10,892 bases of DNA, taken from a bacterium UBP1_UBA4783. GTDB taxonomy: Bacteria; Krumholzibacteriota; Krumholzibacteriia; Krumholzibacteriales; Krumholzibacteriaceae. Made by a program: the position numbers and the translations under genes. Below the pieces are notes generated by a model. That model saw only the letters and a list, made by a program, of their open reading frames with translations. It had not been told where the DNA came from and did no database searches. Below, piece by piece: positions 1 to 5,523 of this stretch (the first letter of the stretch is position 1; the number at the start of each line of letters is the position of its first letter). The stretch covers positions 10,511 through 21,402 of the forward strand of contig DHHB01000043.1 in assembly GCA_002403075.1 (NCBI GenBank), given 5' to 3'.

Positions 1-3000
1 GTTTGAATATCGTACCAATTCAGCAAATGGCCCTCATGGCGAACCAGCTTGTGAATCGTCTCCATGGTGCGCGCCAGATGGTCGACGACCTGATCCCCCG
101 TCAGGTATCCGAAATCATGCGCGCCGACCGCGCTGACCATCCACAAACCGATATTGGTCGGACTGGTGCGCATCGCCAGTTTATGCGTGTGGGAGACCTG
201 ATAATTGTCGGGCGGAAGCCACGACGTGTTCTCGCCGACGAAATCCGAGAAGTAGCGCCAGGTTCGTCGCGCGATTTCCCGCAGAAATCGCATATCCTTT
301 TCCGCCAGCAGGAATCGCTGCGGCTTCACACGCGGCCGAAGGGTCAAGAGCCAACCGATCAGAGGCGACAGGAACCACAACACGAGCCAGGGACCGGCCG
401 CGAAAAGGTTCGCCGGCATCCAGCGCCGCACCATCCACCCCACGATCCCGCTGAAAACGCTCGCCAATCCCAGCGCTATCACGAACGTTCGCACTCGATC
501 CGGGGCGTTCCAATGCATCACTTGGGCGGACGTCCACTCGAGCAATCCCCGATGAGAAACGAGCCGCCGGTACCAGACCCGCAGAATGGCATCCAGAGCG
601 AGCCAGGCCTGGTGAGGAAGCAGCGCGGCGTCGACGATCGCCCGCAAGAGGTCGTGCGCCGCTTTCGAGAAGGAGAAAGCCTTGAACCCCTTGGCGGTCG
701 TCGCCCAGGTGAAGGGTTGCACCAACGGGTGGAAAAGCATCTGCATCGCAACCACAAGGGTGGATATCCAAACCATCCGAGAGGAGATCAACCACGAAGC
801 TATGAGCAACGCCAAGCTCGTTGCGGGTATCAGACTCCGGCGCAGGTTGTCGAAGACCTTCCAGCGGTCGAACCAGGAGAGCGGATTCGGACCCCGGCGC
901 CCTCCGGGCCGGGGCACGCGCGGTGAAATCCAATCCGATATCTGCCAATCGCCGCGAATCCAACGATGCTGCCGGCCGGTGTAGCTCGGGTAATCCGGCG
1001 GGAATTCATCATAGAGCTCGATATCGCTGGCAAGGCCGACTCGAACGTGCGCGCCTTCGATCAAATCATGACTCAACAACGCCTCTTCGGGAAACCTGCC
1101 GGACAGGACTCGACTGAAGGCACGCACATCATAGATGCCCTTGCCGTGGTAGGAGCCTTCACCGGAGATATCCTGATTGACGTCGGAAACGGCCTTCGTA
1201 TAGGGATCGATTCCAACCGGGTCCGAGAAGAGACGGCTGAACGGCGTGGCGCTCGTGCTCGGCAGGGAGGGGCTCACGCGCGGCTGAATGATCGTGTAGG
1301 AGCCGGCCAGGACATTGCCTTCGCCGTCGAAGCGCGGCCGGTTGAGAGGGTGCGCGAGGGTCTCGATCATCCTGCGGGCGGTGTCGTGGGGCAGTTGCGT
1401 GTCGCTATCGAGCGTGATGACGAACCTCACATCCGACAGATGATCCGCGTTGCCGACGTACACCAACCGCTCGGCATCCTCGGGCCGCGTTCCATCGATC
1501 AGACGATTGAGCTCTTCCAACTTCCCGCGTTTGCGCTCCCATCCGATGAATTTCCGTTCTGATTCGCTCCACGCTCGCTTTCGATGAAGAAGGAAAAACC
1601 GCTCGCCCCCGTACCGGCGATTGAGGGCTTCGATGCCTTCGGTCGCCGTTTGAAGCAGAAGCTCATCCTCTTCGCCGCGAGCCTGCTTTGAATCCGCATA
1701 ATCCGAGAAGAGGCCGAAAAGCAGATTGTCTTCTTTATTAGCGAGATAGCGGATTTCGAGCTTGTCCGCCTCGTCCCTGATCGCCTGCGCATCCAAGAGC
1801 AGCATGGGAACGACGACGAGCGTGCGGCATTCATCGGGAATGCCGGATTTCTCGAAATCCATCTTCGGAAGGGTGCGCGGCGGAAGCGACCGAGTGATGA
1901 GGTAGTTCACCACCTCGAGCGAAAGCTGGCTCGAGGGAACCAACAGGAGGAGCGCCATCAAGAACCGGATCCCGGGCGTCTGTCCGCCAAGGCCGAGCAT
2001 AACGATCAGGGAGATGAACGCCGCGGTGAAAAAGCTCATCGAAAGAAAGTACACCGCGGAATGATGACGGCAGACCCATTGCACGGCGCGGAGCCGGAGC
2101 GCCTCGCGGCATCCTATGAGCTGCGCCAACTCTCGCCTTCCCTCGCCGATCAGATACGTCCCGATATGGATCCGCCGTTCATCCTTCGCCGCTTCATGGG
2201 CGGCGCGCGCAGCCAGCTCGACGGCATGTTGAGCGACCTGCGTTTCCGCCCGGCCGGACCTGCGGGCGAGCTCTTCGACGGAGCGGCGATACCGATCGCG
2301 CGTATCGAAATCCATCCGGGGATAGACGCCCGACGGATCCAGTCGAAGCAGCCGCTCCACCCGGCAGAGCTCCTCGAATATCTTCCGCCAATCCAATAGG
2401 GCGAGCTGTCGCAGACTGGTAAACGCATTTCCGATCGATATCTGATCCTTCGTCTGACGGTTTTGTTCACGGAGGCTGAGATCGCCGAGGGATTTCCGGA
2501 ACGTACGCTCGAGCCAGTTTTGGACAGGCACGAGCGCGGCTTCCTGGTCGTAGAGGTTATCGATCAGCTGAGAGGCGAAATGAAGGCTCGGAGCGGGCTG
2601 CGCCTCCGCAAGCTCGGCAAGGATAGAGAAGAGCTGGTTGGGATCCCGTCGATTGGCGGCGATGATCCTGTTCGCCCAGAAGTCCGCGGCCTCACGCTCT
2701 CGAAGCTCCGTCAGGGCTCTTTCGGCGATGCTCAAGATGCTCTCGATCAACGCCGCGCGCAGCATCTGGGGGACAGCCCAGAGCTCGCCGATCGACAACG
2801 CGTCGACGGATTGATAGGCATCGATGAAAGCGAGGATGTTCTCCCGGTCCAGGCGCAAATCCGCATGGAAGACGAGTTCCCTCGCGAGCCCATAAATGCG
2901 CGGGAAACCCCGGTACGGCTCGCCGGCGAGCGTCGGAAGCTCCCGGTAATAGCGTCGGGGAAGGTTCATCAGCGCTTCGCGGGTATTGCTGTCGATGATG

Positions 3001-3740
3001 TACTCGTTGTCGAGGAGCCACTCGGCCGTTGGCGGCGTGCTCTGTCCCAGTCGACTCGCTTCGGAAAGATCCAGGCATGCCATATGGATCCACGCCCGAG
3101 TCCGTTCGAGCCGTTCGAGCAGTTCGCTATTCCGCCGGGGATGCGGGTCCACCCGCTGGTCCCTGGCGAAACGCTCGGCATGCTCCTGAATCTGCGCCGC
3201 AGAGAGCGGATTCGCGAGGCTCTCCGGCTCTTCGACGAGACTCTCTCGCCTCGGATGCATGACGAATATCGCGGGCGGGATCTCGCCGCTTGCCCGCAGC
3301 GCCGCCGCGGCGGAACGCACCGTTTCGATCGGCGTCCGGAGAATCAGGACGGTCTCTTCGGATACGAGCCATCGCGCGTGATCATCGAGCAGCCTTCGTT
3401 CCACGCCGTACCGCGATCGTCGCATCCACGCGGCGCTGAGGAGGATCCCGGCGATTCCACCCAAAAGGCCCGGGGCCAGGGCGGCGGGGAATCCGCCCGG
3501 AATCGGCCCCGGCCAACGAAGGATCATGGAAACAGCTGCGGCGAGCGCTCCGAACAGAACAAAAGCCATGGCGGTTCCGATGGCGCGGCGCCGCAGGAAG
3601 GGGTCCTGTGTATGGATATTTCCACCCGCGGTCTTGCTCACGAGCGCGACGCGGCGAAACCCACTCCGCTGAAGCTCCCTGAATGCCCTGCGAGCCTCAG
3701 CTCGTTGCGCGAAGTAGCCTATGAGGATACCTGTTTCCAA
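1..3740 (-). CDS. ndvB: Cyclic beta-1,2-glucan synthase, NdvB/Cgs type (N-terminal ~1246 residues; C-terminus outside window)
   Basis: Inner-membrane enzyme predicted to polymerise glucose from UDP-glucose into cyclic beta-1,2-glucan. Every codon was checked: no in-frame stop from TTG 3740 to the window edge. The TTG follows a TGA directly and has AAGGA (3747-3751) six bases upstream. Residues 1-160 resemble a split DUF1269/YflT-like domain around two membrane segments (53-74, 84-105). The family segment beginning LDWRKIFEEL lies at about 449-485. A membrane hairpin spans 563-615. The GT84 domain (about 630-965) shows D778-S-D780, SHDLIEG with D892, and RQHRW at 923-927. More membrane segments lie at about 970-1005 and 1086-1134. 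The last residues (SPTNIGL, then NWYD near 1241-1244) begin the glycoamylase-like/GH189 cyclisation domain. Known family members reach about 2800 residues and end in a GH94 module, so over half the protein is probably missing here. Codon third positions are less GC-rich than in the mannosidase gene. The family call is firm; the exact start is less so. Confidence 0.92.
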   Translation of the reverse strand, partial: METGILIGYFAQRAEARRAFRELQRSGFRRVALVSKTAGGNIHTQDPFLRRRAIGTAMAFVLFGALAAAVSMILRWPGPIPGGFPAALAPGLLGGIAGILLSAAWMRRSRYGVERRLLDDHARWLVSEETVLILRTPIETVRSAAAALRASGEIPPAIFVMHPRRESLVEEPESLANPLSAAQIQEHAERFARDQRVDPHPRRNSELLERLERTRAWIHMACLDLSEASRLGQSTPPTAEWLLDNEYIIDSNTREALMNLPRRYYRELPTLAGEPYRGFPRIYGLARELVFHADLRLDRENILAFIDAYQSVDALSIGELWAVPQMLRAALIESILSIAERALTELREREAADFWANRIIAANRRDPNQLFSILAELAEAQPAPSLHFASQLIDNLYDQEAALVPVQNWLERTFRKSLGDLSLREQNRQTKDQISIGNAFTSLRQLALLDWRKIFEELCRVERLLRLDPSGVYPRMDFDTRDRYRRSVEELARRSGRAETQVAQHAVELAARAAHEAAKDERRIHIGTYLIGEGRRELAQLIGCREALRLRAVQWVCRHHSAVYFLSMSFFTAAFISLIVMLGLGGQTPGIRFLMALLLLVPSSQLSLEVVNYLITRSLPPRTLPKMDFEKSGIPDECRTLVVVPMLLLDAQAIRDEADKLEIRYLANKEDNLLFGLFSDYADSKQARGEEDELLLQTATEGIEALNRRYGGERFFLLHRKRAWSESERKFIGWERKRGKLEELNRLIDGTRPEDAERLVYVGNADHLSDVRFVITLDSDTQLPHDTARRMIETLAHPLNRPRFDGEGNVLAGSYTIIQPRVSPSLPSTSATPFSRLFSDPVGIDPYTKAVSDVNQDISGEGSYHGKGIYDVRAFSRVLSGRFPEEALLSHDLIEGAHVRVGLASDIELYDEFPPDYPSYTGRQHRWIRGDWQISDWISPRVPRPGGRRGPNPLSWFDRWKVFDNLRRSLIPATSLALLIASWLISSRMVWISTLVVAMQMLFHPLVQPFTWATTAKGFKAFSFSKAAHDLLRAIVDAALLPHQAWLALDAILRVWYRRLVSHRGLLEWTSAQVMHWNAPDRVRTFVIALGLASVFSGIVGWMVRRWMPANLFAAGPWLVLWFLSPLIGWLLTLRPRVKPQRFLLAEKDMRFLREIARRTWRYFSDFVGENTSWLPPDNYQVSHTHKLAMRTSPTNIGLWMVSAVGAHDFGYLTGDQVVDHLARTMETIHKLVRHEGHLLNWYDIQ

Positions 3741-3746
3741 TCACTA

Positions 3747-3751
3747 TCCTT
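3747..3751 (-). promoter_or_regulatory. Ribosome binding site supporting the TTG start of the glucan synthase
   Basis: On the minus strand AAGGA stands six bases before TTG 3740. A TGA stop immediately precedes the TTG in frame, so no start further upstream is possible. The next good candidates downstream would remove the conserved IGYF strand of the N-terminal domain. Confidence 0.55.
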
Positions 3752-3790
3752 GCATCGGCATTGGGTCCACGTTTCCCGGCATTGTGATGG

Positions 3791-3808
3791 ATTTCACTGA
3801 GTGGAAAT
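3791..3808. promoter_or_regulatory. Dyad-symmetric site, possible operator
   Basis: The sequence ATTTCACTGAGTGGAAAT reads as ATTTC-ACT-G-AGT-G-GAAAT: two matching arms around a central G, with one extra G on the right. It lies 51-68 bases upstream of the glucan synthase start, where an operator would be expected. The loop is too short for an RNA hairpin, so a DNA-binding site is more likely than a terminator. There is no second copy in the window to support it. Confidence 0.25.
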
Positions 3809-3970
3809 CTGCGATGCAACTTCGGAGCGTCCATCAGGCCGCGTCTATAATCGAGAAGGAATGCTTGTATCACATAATAGCCGCGACACGCCGGCAAGTC
3901 CACAGGTATCGGCGTTTCCCCTTGAATGGAGTGATGCGATTTTATCCTTTCGCGCTGCCGGCGGCAATCA

Positions 3971-3976
3971 TACAAT
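3971..3976 (+). promoter_or_regulatory. Possible -10 box for the short exported-peptide frame
   Basis: TACAAT matches TATAAT at five of six bases and lies about 38 bases before ATG 4014. No good -35 stands at the usual distance; a TTGAAT (3922-3927) pairs better with TATCCT (3943-3948), but at only 15 bases spacing. The call is weak. Confidence 0.2.
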
Positions 3977-4013
3977 CGTCGCGAATTCGAGCCCGATTGC
4001 GATGGAGGGACGT

Positions 4014-4145
4014 ATGCGCGTGATTCTCGCGATCGCAAACGCTGCGGCGGTCGCCGTTCTCTCGTACGGCGCCGGCGCCGCCGGTTCTTCGCGGACGACG
4101 TCCCCGCCGGGCGCGGGCGCGCCCGTCAGTCGGGCGTCCGGATGA
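4014..4145 (+). CDS. Short exported peptide or truncated gene stub (43 residues), unknown function
   Basis: The frame begins MRVILAIANAAAVAVLSYGA and has the shape of a signal peptide: one Arg, a hydrophobic core of about 15 residues, then small residues (GAGAAG) suitable for cleavage. It continues only about 20 residues into a Ser/Pro/Gly/Ala-rich tail before TGA. GGAGGGA (4004-4010) before ATG 4014 is one of the strongest ribosome binding sites in the window. The end overlaps the 3' end of the convergent DUF4424-like gene by 20 bp. It could be a genuine small secreted peptide, the remnant of a longer exported protein whose remainder was lost, or chance in GC-rich DNA. I do not recognise it. 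Confidence 0.3.
   Translation: MRVILAIANAAAVAVLSYGAGAAGSSRTTSPPGAGAPVSRASG
4109..4124 (-). terminator. Hairpin just past the stop of the DUF4424-like gene
   Basis: GGGCGC (4109-4114) and GCGCCC (4119-4124) form a six-pair GC stem with a four-base loop, one base beyond the TGA (4126-4128) of the minus-strand gene. No T-run follows, so at best it is a transcript-end or mRNA-stabilising hairpin rather than a classic intrinsic terminator. Confidence 0.3.
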
Positions 4146-5319
4146 GCGCTTCGGAGACGCCCATCAGTTCTTTGGTATTCCGCAGAAATGGAAGGTCTGA
4201 CTCCGGCAGCTCGCAGGTTTCGAGGGAATCGACGATCGCCGCGCATATCCTCGAGACGGTCGGCGCGATGTCCATCCCCAGCTCCAGCTCGCCGGTTCTC
4301 TTATAATCCGCGAAGAGCACCGCAGCCATTCTCCACACGGTATAGAAGTGATTCCCCGCTCGATAGTCGACCCTGCATCTGCCGCCCGACGCGTACTTCA
4401 TGATCTGAGGGATGGGATCGTTCCATCTCGCGAGGAACCGATGATAAACCTCGCGCAGCAGATCTCCTCTGCCGAAATTCGACGCGAGAGCACTCCCGAT
4501 CCTGTCGGCGAGCGGCGCATGATCGGGAAAACGCGCCACGACGCCGAGCAGGAACGGAGGGATCTCAGCAACCGGCATATTGGGACAGTAATCGAGAACG
4601 ACGCGCCCGGAAGGCTCGAAGCGGGCGTATTCCCAGACGATGCGATTTTCCGCGGCGGATCCTTCTTTCGGCCAGATCTCCTTGATGTGGGCGCCGGACA
4701 ACCCCATGAGCTCGAATGAGATCCTGCAGCCGTCCAACACTCCCTTCCACGCCTTTCCCGACTCGAGATAGTACTCGGCTGTCCCCATGGTCGTCGCACG
4801 TCGCACCGCTTCGCGGAGATCGTCTCCCAGCGATTCGCATCCCACTTCCGTGAGCATCACCGCTGGATGCAGCATGGGGGCCGTTCGGTATTCGACCCTG
4901 ACTTCGCGTCGCTCGTCCCGATCGAACGACATGCTCCACAGCTTCCAGAAGACGATCGTTTTCTTCTTTTCGACGATCTCCTGCCGTTCCTCGCGGACTT
5001 CGACCCGGCGGCCGTCGACGAACGCGCGGAACTCGACGAAGTCGGTCGGATAGCTGAATGGGAATCCGACTTCCATGTCGACGCGCTCTCCCTCGTTATG
5101 CATCGAGAAGACGGCGACCGTCGCGATGCTGTCCGGATAGATTCGGACGGTGACGTCCTCGGCGATCATGCGGACCTCGGTCGCCGTCTCGCCGTAGGGA
5201 GTGATGGCGCGGCCGCCGGTCAGCGGATTGGGGGCGATATCCGCGGCGGACCGTACGCCCGTCGAAGATACGAGCAGCAGCGCCAGCGCAATGAATCGGA
5301 GACGCCTTCTCACTCTCAT
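4126..5319 (-). CDS. Exported DUF4424-like protein, unknown function
   Basis: The 397-residue product has a clear Sec signal peptide: basic MRVRRRLRF, a core rich in Leu/Ala, and likely cleavage at S24-A-A26 before D27. The mature protein begins ADIAPNPLTGG, then TEVRMIAEDVTVRI at 47-60 and an EVGFPFSYP segment near 83-91. This pattern (Asn-Pro start, beta-strands, a V-x-F-P strand end) resembles the beta-sandwich of DUF4424 proteins. Residues from about 130 on look mixed or helical, contain several cysteines (for example in EVGCES, DGCRIS, DYCPNMP and GGRCRV) and match nothing I know. It should act in the periplasm or at the outer surface. The gene is divergent from the kinase gene and shares its 204-bp promoter region. 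GTG at codon 3 (5313) is a possible alternative start, because the GGTAGG motif touches the ATG. Export is sure; the family is an inference. Confidence 0.8.
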   Translation of the reverse strand: MRVRRRLRFIALALLLVSSTGVRSAADIAPNPLTGGRAITPYGETATEVRMIAEDVTVRIYPDSIATVAVFSMHNEGERVDMEVGFPFSYPTDFVEFRAFVDGRRVEVREERQEIVEKKKTIVFWKLWSMSFDRDERREVRVEYRTAPMLHPAVMLTEVGCESLGDDLREAVRRATTMGTAEYYLESGKAWKGVLDGCRISFELMGLSGAHIKEIWPKEGSAAENRIVWEYARFEPSGRVVLDYCPNMPVAEIPPFLLGVVARFPDHAPLADRIGSALASNFGRGDLLREVYHRFLARWNDPIPQIMKYASGGRCRVDYRAGNHFYTVWRMAAVLFADYKRTGELELGMDIAPTVSRICAAIVDSLETCELPESDLPFLRNTKELMGVSEALIRTPD

Positions 5320-5346
5320 CCTACCGGAAAACAGCCGACGATCCTC

Positions 5347-5364
5347 CGTCGCCCATCGGCGACG
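5347..5364. promoter_or_regulatory. Hairpin in the leader of the DUF4424-like gene
   Basis: CGTCGCC-CATC-GGCGACG is a perfect seven-pair stem with a four-base loop. It lies between the candidate -10 (5384-5389) and the ATG (5319) of the minus-strand gene, so it would be in that gene's 5' leader. It may be an operator or an RNA hairpin; the sequence does not tell which. Confidence 0.35.
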
Positions 5365-5383
5365 TCATGGAGTTCGGAAAACG

Positions 5384-5412
5384 AGTATCGCAGAAAATAC
5401 GGTGCGGATCAA
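5384..5412 (-). promoter_or_regulatory. Candidate sigma70-type promoter of the DUF4424-like gene
   Basis: On the minus strand TTGATC (5407-5412) and GATACT (5384-5389) stand 17 bases apart. Each matches the consensus at four of six bases. They lie about 65 bases before the start codon. The spacing is ideal, but the boxes are only moderate. Confidence 0.35.
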
Positions 5413-5471
5413 CCGTCGTGCCCGTCCGACGAGCTTCTCCGCACCCCCCTTCCCGACTCATAATAACGGTG

Positions 5472-5498
5472 TTGCATCGCCGGCATCTGCGGTACAAT
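5472..5498 (+). promoter_or_regulatory. Candidate promoter of the kinase-mannosidase unit
   Basis: TTGCAT (5472-5477) and TACAAT (5493-5498) stand 15 bases apart, shorter than the usual 17. The -10 box is good (five of six). It would put the transcript start near 5505 and leave a leader of about 20 bases. The -10 overlaps an in-frame ATG at 5497, which argues against that ATG being the start codon. Confidence 0.35.
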
Positions 5499-5510
5499 GG
5501 GAACATCTCC

Positions 5511-5516
5511 AGGCGG
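5511..5516 (+). promoter_or_regulatory. Ribosome binding site fixing the kinase start at 5524
   Basis: AGGCGG lies seven bases before ATG 5524. The protein from there begins MIGKTLSHYRILEKLGEGG, the usual N-terminus of this kinase type. The upstream ATG at 5497 would add nine unconserved residues and lacks a ribosome binding site. Confidence 0.6.
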
Positions 5517-5523
5517 AAATATC

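Larger units (their letters stand above)
3741..4125. other. Intergenic gap upstream of the glucan synthase
   Basis: This stretch of about 385 bp holds no convincing conserved gene. It is more AT-rich than its surroundings. It contains a near-perfect dyad (3791-3808), a TATAAT on the plus strand at 3846-3851, a TACAAT at 3971-3976, and the start of the short exported-peptide frame at 4014. The promoter of the glucan synthase should lie here on the minus strand, but I could not find a clear -35/-10 pair. Short frames on either strand in this gap show no recognisable protein and are ignored apart from the one at 4014. Confidence 0.6.

Noticed and set aside
3..926. Open frame of 307 codons on the plus strand
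   Set aside because: Same antisense register of the glucan synthase as above; Arg/Pro/His-rich with no recognisable domain.
2463..3800. Open frame of 445 codons on the plus strand
   Set aside because: It runs antisense in codon register to the glucan synthase. Its translation is rich in Arg and low-complexity charge and shows no known motif, whereas the minus strand gives clear family motifs throughout.
3801..4013. Longer version of the short plus-strand frame starting at 3801 or 3860
   Set aside because: The added residues look random, and the strong ribosome binding site and signal-peptide pattern point to ATG 4014.
5497..5523. Upstream ATG as kinase start
   Set aside because: It overlaps the best -10 box, has no ribosome binding site and adds nine residues absent from the usual MIG-type start of these kinases.
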